In this document: piece after piece, positions 46,721-54,208 of the stretch
Layout: every line of letters starts with the position of its first letter
How positions within the stretch are numbered: position 1 is the first letter of the stretch
Assembly: GCF_003202235.1 (NCBI RefSeq)
Contig: NZ_MASU01000002.1
Span: 372,001 to 436,000, forward strand
Source: Prauserella flavalba
GTDB taxonomy: Bacteria; Actinomycetota; Actinomycetes; Mycobacteriales; Pseudonocardiaceae
Length of the DNA: 64,000 nucleotides
Direction: 5' to 3'
Position numbers and translations under genes: made by a program
The notes under the pieces: generated by a model
Database searches by the model: none
The model's input: only the letters and a program-made list of their open reading frames with translations
Told to the model about the DNA's origin: nothing

Positions 46721-48046
46721 ATGCACATCGAACGGACGCTGCCCCGTTCCCGTGTGGCCAACGAGCGGCTGCACCAGCTGGTCCCCGGTGGCGCGCACAC
46801 CTACGCCAAGGGCGACGACCAGTACCCCGAGGGCCTCGCGCCCGTGATCTCGCACGGCGTCGGCGCACACGTGTGGGACGTCGACGGCAACCGCTACATC
46901 GAGTACGGCTCGGGCCTGCGCTCAGTGAGCCTCGGCCACGCGCATCCCCGCGTCACCGAGGCCGCGCGGCGGGAGCTCGACCGGGGCTCCAACTTCGTCC
47001 GGCCCGGCATCCTCGAACTCGAGGCGGCGGAACGGTTCCTGACCACGGTGCCCACGGCGGAGATGGTGAAGTTCGCGAAGAACGGCTCCGACGTCACCAC
47101 CGCCGCCGTGCGGCTCGCGCGCGCCGCCACCGGCCGACAGTTCGTGGCCGTCTGCGCCGACCAGCCGTTCTTCTCCACCGACGACTGGTTCATCGCCACC
47201 ACCGCGATGGACGCGGGCATCCCCGCGCGGACGACCGGCCTCACGGTGACGTTCCCGTACGGCGACCTCGACGCGACGGAGGAGCTGCTACGGCGGCACG
47301 ACGGGCAGATCGCGTGTCTCATGCTGGAGGCGGCCTCGGGGCAGCTGGAACCTTCGCCGGGGTATCTCGAAGGGCTGCGCTCGCTCGCCGACACCTACGG
47401 CTGCGTGTTGATCTTCGACGAGATGATCACCGGGTTCCGCTGGTCGGAGGCCGGGGCGCAGGGCCTCTACGGCGTGGCTCCCGACCTGTCGACGTTCGGC
47501 AAGGCCCTCGGCAACGGCTTCGCCGTGTCCGCGCTCGCGGGCAAGCGCGAGCTGATGGAGCTCGGCGGGCTGCGAGGCAGGGGCGACCGCGTCTTCCTCC
47601 TCTCCACCACACACGGCGCCGAGACGCACTCGCTCGCCGCCGCGATGGCCGTGCTGGAGACCTACACCGAGGAGGGCATCACCGCGCGCCTGCACGACCT
47701 CGGCGAGCGGCTGGCCGCTGGGGTGCGCGAGGTGGCCGACGGCATGGGCGTCGGCGACCACGTCCTCGTCCGCGGCCGCGCGAGCAACCTGGTGTTCGCG
47801 ACGCTGGACGAGCACGGCAGGCCCTCGCAGCAGTACCGGACCCTGTTCCTGCGTCAGCTCGTGTCCGGCGGCGTGCTCGGCCCTTCGTTCGTGGTGAGCA
47901 GCGCGTTGTCCAACGAGGACATCGAGCGGACCGTCGAGGTCGTGGCGCAGGCGTGCGCCGTGTACCGCAAGGCCCTCGACGCGCAGGATCCCACGGCGTG
48001 GATGGGCGGGCGCTCGGTCAAACCGGTGTTCCGCCGCCGGGCCTGA
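46721..48046 (+). CDS. Class III aminotransferase (glutamate-1-semialdehyde mutase-like)
   Basis: A 441-residue PLP enzyme. Family features are GGAHTYAKGDDQYPEG, KFAKNGSDVTTAAVRLARAAT (about 112-132), IFDEMITGFRWSE (about 230-242, PLP Asp) and the Schiff-base lysine in LSTFGKALGNGFAVSAL (about 256-272). GSA-aminomutase homologues in surface-glycan operons are aminotransferases for sugars and related carbonyl compounds, so this is probably not a heme enzyme. GGAGGT is 6-11 bases upstream of the ATG. Its 3' end overlaps the convergent PAP2 gene by 29 bases. Confidence 0.82.
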   Translation: MHIERTLPRSRVANERLHQLVPGGAHTYAKGDDQYPEGLAPVISHGVGAHVWDVDGNRYIEYGSGLRSVSLGHAHPRVTEAARRELDRGSNFVRPGILELEAAERFLTTVPTAEMVKFAKNGSDVTTAAVRLARAATGRQFVAVCADQPFFSTDDWFIATTAMDAGIPARTTGLTVTFPYGDLDATEELLRRHDGQIACLMLEAASGQLEPSPGYLEGLRSLADTYGCVLIFDEMITGFRWSEAGAQGLYGVAPDLSTFGKALGNGFAVSALAGKRELMELGGLRGRGDRVFLLSTTHGAETHSLAAAMAVLETYTEEGITARLHDLGERLAAGVREVADGMGVGDHVLVRGRASNLVFATLDEHGRPSQQYRTLFLRQLVSGGVLGPSFVVSSALSNEDIERTVEVVAQACAVYRKALDAQDPTAWMGGRSVKPVFRRRA

Positions 48047-48692
48047 TCCGCGCGGAGACGGCATCGATCGCCACGGCCAGCACGGGCACAAGCACGAAGG
48101 CCGTGGCGAAGCCGCCGAGCGTGTCCGTGGCGTAGTGGGCGTCCAGCGACGTCTGCGCCCACGCCATCTCCGCGCCGCCCAGCAGCGCCGTTCCCGTGAC
48201 GACGGCGAGAGCCGCCCGGCCGCCGACGCGGAAGACGTCCACCACGAGCAGCCCGAACACGATGCCGATCGCGGTGGCGAACGCGGTGTGCCCACTGGGG
48301 TAGGACAGGTGGTCGCCGTTGATCGTGCGGTCGAAGACGTCCTTCAGGGGCGTGGTGGCGAACGCGGGCACGAGACAGGCGACGGTGAGAATCGCGAGCC
48401 GGAACCTCCGCAGTGCCAGGCACATTCCGGCCAGCACCGCGACGAGGATCGCGGCGCCGACGGGTTCGCCGCCGAAGTCGACCATGAGCGCGACCTCGTG
48501 TCTCACCCCGGTCGGTGCACCGACCACGGACTCGACCCACGCGTCCACGCCGCTCGCGCTCGACTCGCCGGCGTGGAGCACGCCGAGCAGGAGCACCACG
48601 AGCACCCCGGCTCCCGCGGCCACGCCGAGGGGAAGCCGCAGCCGCCTCGGCAGGGCGAGTCCGGCGTCCTCGCTCACTCGTTCCGTGTGCAC
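48018..48692 (-). CDS. PAP2-family membrane phosphatase
   Basis: A 224-residue membrane phosphatase with about six helices. The three PAP2 signature parts are KDVFDRTING (KxxxxxR), SYPSGHTAFATA (PSGH) and SLDAHYATDTLGG (HxxxxD; the usual SR is SL). Undecaprenyl diphosphate or phosphatidate are typical substrates. Next to the flippase operon it may recycle the lipid carrier. The replaced Arg in the third motif is a deviation worth noting. Confidence 0.82.
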   Translation of the reverse strand: MHTERVSEDAGLALPRRLRLPLGVAAGAGVLVVLLLGVLHAGESSASGVDAWVESVVGAPTGVRHEVALMVDFGGEPVGAAILVAVLAGMCLALRRFRLAILTVACLVPAFATTPLKDVFDRTINGDHLSYPSGHTAFATAIGIVFGLLVVDVFRVGGRAALAVVTGTALLGGAEMAWAQTSLDAHYATDTLGGFATAFVLVPVLAVAIDAVSARIRPGGGTPV

Positions 48693-48801
48693 ACCACTAA
48701 GTCGGCGTTGCCGGATCGTTCGTTTCGAGGGCAGCCGTTCGGCGTAACGATCTTGCCTCCCAACGCGAATCCACTATGGAACCGCGGAGGAGGGGGACCC
48801 C

Positions 48802-49053
48802 ATGCGCCTGCGATCCGCAGAGCTGTCCACGCGAACCATCGGTGACGAGACGATCGTGCTCAGCCTGGCCACCTCCCGGTACTTCGCGATCACCGGGGTC
48901 GGCACACGGCTGTTCGAGCTCCTGGCGGAGGAGACGTCGGTCGACGCGCTGGTGGGCACGATCGTCGCCGAGTACGACGTTGACGACGCGACCGCGCGGC
49001 GGGACGTCGAGGCGTTCGTCGAACGGCTGCGCGATGCCCGGCTCCTGCACTGA
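48802..49053 (+). CDS. Lasso peptide RRE protein (PqqD-like, B1)
   Basis: An 83-residue winged-helix protein of the PqqD/RRE family, which grips the leader of a RiPP precursor and presents it to the peptidase and cyclase. Sequence pattern: strands IGDETIVLSLATSRYFAITGVGTRLFELL (about 13-41) followed by helices VDALVGTIVAEYDVDDATARRDVEAFVERL. It has a strong ribosome site (GGAGGAGGGGG). First gene of the lasso operon; overlaps the cyclase gene by 20 bases. Confidence 0.88.
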   Translation: MRLRSAELSTRTIGDETIVLSLATSRYFAITGVGTRLFELLAEETSVDALVGTIVAEYDVDDATARRDVEAFVERLRDARLLH

Positions 49054-50203
49054 CGACCGGCGCACGGTGCTGCCGAGGCTCTCGGCGCGGGAGATCGCGC
49101 TCGGGTGCCCGGTCGGCTCCGTGCCGCTGCTGCTCGCGAGGGCCGCGCGGGTCGATCCGGATCCGGTGCGCGCGTTGCGTGACGCCGTGCGGCCCGCGCT
49201 GCTGCGTCCCCCGTGCGTCGTGGCCTTCTCTGGCGGAAGGGACTCCTCGCTGCTGCTGGCCGTCGCCGCCGACCTCGCCGCGCGCGAGGGCCTACCCGCT
49301 CCGATCGCGGTGACGTTCCGCTATCCCGGCGATCCCGCCGCAGACGAGACGTCGTGGCAGGAGAAGTTGCTGGCGCACCTTGGTTCGCGGATCGAATGGA
49401 TCCGCCGTGACATCAACGGTGAGCTCGACGTGCTCGGCCCACTCACGGCGCCGGTGCTGCGCGCGCACGGCGCGCCGGTGTATCCCGCCGCGCTCGGCAA
49501 CACGGTGCTGCTCGCGCGGTACGCGCGCGGCGGCAGCCTCGTGACCGGCAACGGCGGCGACGAAGTGCTCGGCGGGCATCGTGCCGCGGTGCTGAGGGCC
49601 GTGGTGCGCAGGCGTGGCCGTGGGCTGACCGGTGCCGACTGGCGGCTCGCGGCGACCTGTGCGGCACCCGCCTCGGTGCGCAGGCACCGGGCCCGCCGGG
49701 TGCTCGGCGACGCGCCGTGGCTGCGCCCGGCGGTGCGCAGGGAGCTGGGTGTGGACGGCGCCGCGCGGCCGTTGCGTTTCGACCGCAGCGTGTGGTCGGC
49801 CCTGGCGCCCCGCGCCGTGGTGGTCGGCAGGCGCACGCGGGCCGCCGTTGCCCGCGAATACGACTGCGCTCTCGTGGAACCGCTGGGGGCGGCCGGCTTC
49901 GTCGCGTCCTATGCGGCCTTCGGCGGGCCGTGGGGCGGGCTGACGCGCGCGGAGGGGACCCGGCTGCTGGCCGGCGAGCTGCTGCCTGCCGAGGTGGTCT
50001 CGCGGCGGGACAAGGCGTACTTCAACGCGTCGCGGTTCGGTGCCGTGTCGCGTGCGTTCGCGCGGGAATGGGACGGCGGTGGGGTCGATGCCGGCCTCGT
50101 CGATCCGGACGCGCTGCGCGCGGCGTGGCTGGCGGACGTCCCGCCCGCGTCCACGGCGCTGCTGCTGCAGCAGGCGTGGCTGGCGAGCACGGAGGAGCGA
50201 TGA
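49034..50203 (+). CDS. Lasso cyclase 1 (asparagine synthetase-like, no glutaminase domain)
   Basis: A 389-residue ATP-dependent macrolactam synthetase. The PP-loop is CVVAFSGGRDSSLLLAVAADL (about 56-76) and the second ATP motif is TGNGGDEVLGGHR (about 171-183). A late lysine in SRRDKAYFNASRFG lines the active site in the family. The amidotransferase domain found at the N-terminus of most lasso cyclases (about 200 residues) is missing. Start ATG at 49034 lies inside B1; GTG at 49067 is the alternative. Overlaps B2 by 4 bases. Confidence 0.82.
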   Translation: MPGSCTDDRRTVLPRLSAREIALGCPVGSVPLLLARAARVDPDPVRALRDAVRPALLRPPCVVAFSGGRDSSLLLAVAADLAAREGLPAPIAVTFRYPGDPAADETSWQEKLLAHLGSRIEWIRRDINGELDVLGPLTAPVLRAHGAPVYPAALGNTVLLARYARGGSLVTGNGGDEVLGGHRAAVLRAVVRRRGRGLTGADWRLAATCAAPASVRRHRARRVLGDAPWLRPAVRRELGVDGAARPLRFDRSVWSALAPRAVVVGRRTRAAVAREYDCALVEPLGAAGFVASYAAFGGPWGGLTRAEGTRLLAGELLPAEVVSRRDKAYFNASRFGAVSRAFAREWDGGGVDAGLVDPDALRAAWLADVPPASTALLLQQAWLASTEER

Positions 50204-50619
50204 GCGTGCGCGGGGTGGTGCGGTTCGCGGCTGAGGTGCCGCGTGCGGTCGTGACGTTGGCGCGGATCGAACGGAGCCTGCGCAGCGAGGACCTGCCGTC
50301 GACGTGCCGCCGGCTCGGCGTCGGCTGGGACCTCGACAGCGCGGCCCCGCCCGCGAGCCAACGGGCCGTGCTGCCGAGACGCACGCGTCCGGCCGTCGTC
50401 GCGTCGAGGCTCGTCGCCGCGTGCTGGCCCGCGGGCGACACGTGCCTGCGCCGGTGCCTGCTGATCGGGCACCGCCTGCGCGAACTGGGCCCGGTGCTGC
50501 GGATCGGCGTGCGGCGCGAGGACGGCGCGTTCTTCGCGCACTCGTGGCTGGAGATCGGCGGCCGCTCGCTCGACCCCGGCGCGTCGGCGTTCGCGACCCT
50601 CGGCGCGGCGGGGCGGTGA
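50200..50619 (+). CDS. Lasso leader peptidase (B2, transglutaminase-like)
   Basis: A 139-residue cysteine peptidase that cuts the leader from the precursor, coupled with the cyclase. The Cys-His-Asp triad is readable in GDTCLRRCLLIGHRL (about 84-98), FAHSWLEI (about 109-116) and SLDPGASAF (about 120-128). It overlaps both neighbours by 4 bases. One B2 and one B1 serve the locus, though it has two precursors and two cyclases. Confidence 0.88.
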   Translation: MSVRGVVRFAAEVPRAVVTLARIERSLRSEDLPSTCRRLGVGWDLDSAAPPASQRAVLPRRTRPAVVASRLVAACWPAGDTCLRRCLLIGHRLRELGPVLRIGVRREDGAFFAHSWLEIGGRSLDPGASAFATLGAAGR

Positions 50620-51566
50620 GCGGCGTGGCGTACCGGTACCGGGCGCACGGCCTGGGGATCGTGAGCGACGTGGAACTCCCCCTGCCGCCCGGCGACGGGG
50701 CGTCCGACGTGACCCTTCGGCTCGGCGGGGCGGTGGACGTTCCGCACCGTCGGCCGGATGGCACGCCGCTCGCGGAGCTGTCGCGTGAGGGCGGGCGGCT
50801 GTTCTACGCGCTCGCGCGCGCGGGCGAGCGGACGGTTTTGCGCTACCCGGAGCTGGCCGAGTTCACCGGCGACGCGGACCTCGCGGACGTCACCGCGCAT
50901 CCGCACCGCGGAGCCGATCCGGGCCTGCTGCCCGTGCTGGCGTCGGGCACGCTCCTGGCGGTGCACCTGCTGCTGCGGCGGCACCTCGTGCTGCACGCGA
51001 GCGCCGTGGAGGCCGAGGGGCGGGCCCTCGCGTTCGTCGGCGCGTCGGGCATGGGCAAGTCGACGCTCGCCGCCGCGCTCTGCGGAGCCGGGTGCGGGCT
51101 GGTGGCGGACGACGTGCTGCGGGTCGACCCGGCCGGTGCGGATGGGTTCGTGGTGCATCCGGGAAGCACCGAGAGCCGGCTGCGCCCGAACGCGCGGCAA
51201 CTGGCCGACTCGGCGCCGTCGAGCGCGGTGCGCCCCACCGCGGACGGCAGGCTGGCGCTGCGGCCGGGCACCCATGCGGATGGGCCACTGCCGCTCACGG
51301 CGTGCGTCGTACCCCGGCCGAGCCGCGAGGCCGCCGACGTCGTGCTGCGCCGCGTACCCCCTTCGAGGGCACTGTTGTGGCTGTGCCGGTTCCCGCGCGT
51401 GCTCGGGTGGTCGGACCCCTCCTCGCTGGGGCACACCTTTCAGGCGCTCGGTGACCTCGTCGAACGCGTACCCCTCTTCGAGGCGACCGTCCCGTGGGGC
51501 CCGCCGTTCCGCCCGGAGATCCCGGCGCGCCTACTGGAGGCCCTGGCGGAACCGGCAAGGGTCTAA
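50616..51566 (+). CDS. HprK-like lasso peptide kinase
   Basis: A 316-residue protein with an HPr-kinase-type P-loop domain: HASAVEAEGRALAFVGASGMGKSTLAAALCGAG (about 124-156, Walker A GASGMGKST) and LVADDVLRVD (about 159-168). In lasso clusters of the paeninodin class this kinase phosphorylates the hydroxyl of the C-terminal serine of the precursor. Both precursors here end in Ser, which agrees. GTG at 50616 overlaps B2 by 4 bases. It closes the plus-strand sub-operon. Confidence 0.85.
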   Translation: MSGVAYRYRAHGLGIVSDVELPLPPGDGASDVTLRLGGAVDVPHRRPDGTPLAELSREGGRLFYALARAGERTVLRYPELAEFTGDADLADVTAHPHRGADPGLLPVLASGTLLAVHLLLRRHLVLHASAVEAEGRALAFVGASGMGKSTLAAALCGAGCGLVADDVLRVDPAGADGFVVHPGSTESRLRPNARQLADSAPSSAVRPTADGRLALRPGTHADGPLPLTACVVPRPSREAADVVLRRVPPSRALLWLCRFPRVLGWSDPSSLGHTFQALGDLVERVPLFEATVPWGPPFRPEIPARLLEALAEPARV

Positions 51567-51570
51567 CCGC

Positions 51571-51690
51571 CCGCGAGTCGTACCTTCCCGCGCGCGAGTC
51601 GTGCACTCAGGACCGCGAGTCGTGCACTCAGGACGCCGAGTTGTGCACTCAGGGCGCCGAGTTGTGCGTTCGGGCGCGCGCGAGTCCCCC
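51571..51690 (+). repeat. Left tandem array of about 20-base units
   Basis: Four to five units close to CGCGAGTCGTGCACTCAGGA, with variants CGCCGAGTTGTGCACTCAGG and CGAGTTGTGCGTTCGGG, follow the kinase stop. Units diverge toward 51690. Together with the right array they form a large inverted repeat with a spacer near 51691-51721. Confidence 0.85.
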
Positions 51691-51721
51691 TTCCGGCACG
51701 CGAGTTCCCAGCTCCGGCCGA

Positions 51722-51830
51722 GTCGGGAACGCACAACTCGCGGTCGGGAGCGCGCAACTCGCGGTCGGGAGTGCACGACTCGCGGTCGGGAGTGCACGAC
51801 TCGCGGTCGGGAGTGCACGACTCGCGGTCA
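51722..51830 (-). repeat. Right tandem array, inverted relative to the left
   Basis: Five units of about 20-21 bases close to GAGTGCACGACTCGCGGTCG; the last ones are identical. The array is the reverse complement of the left array. The final unit supplies the stop codon (TCA on the plus strand at 51828-51830) of the exporter gene. No unique spacers separate the units, so this is not a CRISPR. Confidence 0.85.
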
Positions 51831-53600
51831 GCGGTAGGCCGCCGATTGGAGGGTGTACAGCTCGGCGTACTGGCCTGCCCGCGACATGAGCTCGTCGTGG
51901 GTGCCGCATTCGACGACCCGGCCACCATCGAGAACGTAGATGCGGTCGGCGAGGCGCGTGCTGGAGAAGCGGTGCGAGATGAGCAGGGCCGCGCGGCCCC
52001 CGAGCATGGCCCGCACGTCGGCGAACAGCTCGTACTCGGCACGCGGGTCGAGGGACGCGGCGGGCTCGTCGAGCACCACAAGCCCCGTGTCGCGGTACAA
52101 CGCCCTCGCCAGCGCCACCCGCTGCCACTGCCCACCCGAAAGGTCCACACCCTCGTCGAGGTCGCGGCCGAGCATCGTGTCGAGCCCGTCGGGCAGCTCG
52201 CGCGTCGCCGCGAGCAGGCCCGCGCGCTTGGCGGCGTCCTCGACGTCGCTCTCGTCGTGGTACTCGTCGCTGATCACGATGTTGTCGCGCAGGGTCAGTT
52301 GGTAGCGCACGAAGTCCTGGAAGATCACCGTCACCGAGGCCCGCACGTCGGCGGCGGGCACGACGGCGCCGTCCCACCGCCGCGAGCCCGTGTCCGGCGC
52401 GTACAGCCCGGCCGCGATCTTGGCGAGCGTGGTCTTGCCGGAGCCGTTCTCGCCGACCAGCGCCACCACCTCGCCCGCGCCGATCCGGATGTCGACGCCG
52501 TCCACCGCGGGCCGCTCCTGCCCGGGGTAGCGGAACGTGACGTCACACAGGGCGACCCCCTCGGTGAGCGCCCGCTTGCGCCCGCGCGCCTCGGCCGGCG
52601 GCACCGAGGCCACGAACCGTTCGAGATCGGCGAGGAACGGGGCCGACTCGAACAGGCCACCGATGGCCGTGAACAGCGTGCTGAGCTGCCCGGACAGCAG
52701 CCGCACGGCGATCGCGGCGGCACCGGCCTCCGCCAACCCGATCCGGCCCTGCCGGACGAGCGCGACGATCGCGAGCAGCGCCCCCGTCAACGCCGCCGCG
52801 ACCCCGAGCGTGGTCAGCGCGGCGATGAGCTGCCGGTGCCGCACCTGTTTGCGCAGGCCGGCGTTCACGTCGCGGTTGAGTTCCTCGTGCTTCTCCCGCA
52901 GCCTGCCGGTCGAGTCGAACGCGCGCAGCTCAGCGGCGTAGGGCCGCTGCGTGAGCAGTTGCCGCAGGTAGTTGCGCCGCCGGGCCAACGGCGTGAGCCG
53001 GTGGGCGAACGTGAACTCCGTGCGGCTCGCCCAGCGCGAGAGCAGCACCGCGGGCAGCCCGGCAGCGAGCAGGATCGGCACCAGCAGCGGCTCGACGCCG
53101 ATCAGCACCGCCGACAACGTCACCACGCCGAGCAGGCCGCCGGTGAGCCCGAGCAGGGAGGTCGTGACGGCGAACGGTCTGGTCAGCGCGTTCTGCTGGA
53201 TCCGCTCGAGTGAGGTCGCGAAGCCGGACGACTCGTAGGTCACCAGGTCGGCGCGCGCGGTGGTGTCGAGCACCCGGTCCCACACCCGCTGCGACACCCG
53301 CTCGCCGAGCAGCCGGTGCTGCTGCGTCTGGAGTGGACCGACCGAACCGGACAGCGCGGTCGCGAGCGCGAGCAACAGCAGCGACGGGGTGATCCCGAGC
53401 GCGGCCTGTTCGGGCTGAAGCAGCGCGTCGAAGGTGAGCTTGCCGGCGGCGACGACACCGAGCGCCGCGGTGGCGCCGATGATCTGATACACCGAGGCGA
53501 CCATTGTCCCCAGTGGATCGGCTCGGCGGACCTCACGCGCGGCGGCCGCGATCAGCCGCGGGGTGTTCACCGAGGCTCTGGCCACTCTTCGCAGGCGCAC
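51828..53600 (-). CDS. ABC exporter for the lasso peptides
   Basis: A 590-residue half-transporter: about six membrane helices in residues 35-300, then the ATPase domain with Walker A GENGSGKT (about 380-387), signature LSGGQWQRVALARAL (about 483-497), Walker B LVVLDEPAASLD and the switch His in LISHRFSS. It has no N-terminal peptidase domain, as expected for lasso D proteins, because B2 removes the leader. Start GTG at 53600 faces the precursor genes across a 190-base gap. Confidence 0.88.
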   Translation of the reverse strand: MRLRRVARASVNTPRLIAAAAREVRRADPLGTMVASVYQIIGATAALGVVAAGKLTFDALLQPEQAALGITPSLLLLALATALSGSVGPLQTQQHRLLGERVSQRVWDRVLDTTARADLVTYESSGFATSLERIQQNALTRPFAVTTSLLGLTGGLLGVVTLSAVLIGVEPLLVPILLAAGLPAVLLSRWASRTEFTFAHRLTPLARRRNYLRQLLTQRPYAAELRAFDSTGRLREKHEELNRDVNAGLRKQVRHRQLIAALTTLGVAAALTGALLAIVALVRQGRIGLAEAGAAAIAVRLLSGQLSTLFTAIGGLFESAPFLADLERFVASVPPAEARGRKRALTEGVALCDVTFRYPGQERPAVDGVDIRIGAGEVVALVGENGSGKTTLAKIAAGLYAPDTGSRRWDGAVVPAADVRASVTVIFQDFVRYQLTLRDNIVISDEYHDESDVEDAAKRAGLLAATRELPDGLDTMLGRDLDEGVDLSGGQWQRVALARALYRDTGLVVLDEPAASLDPRAEYELFADVRAMLGGRAALLISHRFSSTRLADRIYVLDGGRVVECGTHDELMSRAGQYAELYTLQSAAYR

Positions 53601-53790
53601 CAGCAGATTTTATCCGCGGCGAGGGAGAAAACCGAGTCGTGCACAATACCTCAGCGGTACCGGTTTCGTTGCCGAGTGGACACGTTATCCGTCCAGGCGT
53701 AACGAATGCGCCGAAAGTACGAATGGTCTGCTAGGCGCGGTGGTTCGCCTGTTTTGCCGTGGTTCCAGTTGTTCGGAAAGGGTGTGCGGA
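53601..53790. promoter_or_regulatory. Divergent promoter region, exporter and precursor genes
   Basis: About 190 bases, visibly richer in A and T than the surroundings, between the divergent exporter and the first precursor. It must hold both promoters. I see no single convincing -35/-10 pair and no clear operator. GGAAAGGG at 53775-53782 is the likely ribosome site for the first precursor. Confidence 0.5.
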
Positions 53791-53928
53791 ATGAAAGAAA
53801 TTTACACCGCTCCCGTGCTCGAGGAGCTCGGTTCGGTCGCCGAGATCACGCTCGGACAGTCGCAGGGAAGCCGGCTCGACGCCGACTTCGCGGCGGGCAC
53901 CATCTTCGGTGACCTGACCTTCTCCTGA
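53791..53928 (+). CDS. Lasso precursor peptide A1
   Basis: A 45-residue precursor. The leader (1-21) has the lasso recognition motif YxxPxLxxLGxxxxxT: Tyr5, Pro8, Leu10, Leu13-Gly14 and Thr20 at position -2. The predicted core starts at Gly22. Its first nine residues, GQSQGSRLD, allow a Gly1 to Asp9 lactam ring, with tail ADFAAGTIFGDLTFS. The tail ends in Ser45, the expected target of the kinase. The longer open frame to 53563 runs through the promoter and is not used. Confidence 0.88.
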   Translation: MKEIYTAPVLEELGSVAEITLGQSQGSRLDADFAAGTIFGDLTFS

Positions 53929-53968
53929 GAAGTTCTGCCACGTCGACACACGGAGAGGAGGTGCACCC

Positions 53969-54115
53969 ATGCGCCAGCCGTACCAACCACCCGAGCTCAC
54001 CACTCTGGGGACGGTTATGGAGATGACGCAGTCCGCTATCGGCGGGGACAACGCGGACAACCTGTCCTGGCTTCCGATCCTCGGGCCGATTTTCGGCGAC
54101 GACACATTCTCCTGA
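53969..54115 (+). CDS. Lasso precursor peptide A2
   Basis: A 48-residue precursor with an excellent ribosome site (GGAGAGGAGGTG, 5 bases before ATG). The leader has Tyr5, Pro8, Leu10, Leu13-Gly14 and Thr20 in register with A1. The predicted core starts at Ser22: SAIGGDNAD would close a Ser1 to Asp9 ring, with tail NLSWLPILGPIFGDDTFS. The first core residue is Ser, less common than Gly. The last eight residues match A1 in pattern IFGDxTFS, and the end is again Ser. Confidence 0.85.
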   Translation: MRQPYQPPELTTLGTVMEMTQSAIGGDNADNLSWLPILGPIFGDDTFS

Positions 54116-54122
54116 CGGATCA

Positions 54123-54159
54123 GCCACGGGGTCGAGAGAATCGCCAGCGGCCCCGTGGC
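54123..54159 (+). terminator. Hairpin between precursor A2 and cyclase 2
   Basis: GCCACGGGG (54123-54131) pairs with CCCCGTGGC (54151-54159) across a 19-base loop, without a T-run. Placed just after the precursor genes, it could stop most transcripts and let some read into cyclase 2, giving much more precursor than enzyme. Confidence 0.6.
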
Positions 54160-54208
54160 CCGTTGGCGCGTCACGAATTCGTGAGAATGCCCGAAAGAAA
54201 GGTGCTCC

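Noticed and set aside
46721..48046. Aminotransferase as the heme-pathway HemL
   Set aside because: No other heme genes are nearby and the gene ends a sugar operon; sequence alone does not exclude HemL activity but context speaks against it.
51571..51830. Possible CRISPR array
   Set aside because: Units of about 20 bases follow each other with no unique spacers and the two halves point in opposite directions; no cas genes are nearby.
53563..53790. Longer precursor A1 starting at 53563
   Set aside because: The extension is Arg/Cys-rich, runs through the divergent promoter region and would bury the leader motif; the ATG at 53791 gives a leader in register with A2.
53791..54115. Precursors as lanthipeptides or other RiPPs
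   Set aside because: No lanthionine synthetase or radical SAM gene is present; the leader motif, Asp at core position 9 and B1/B2/C genes all fit lasso peptides.
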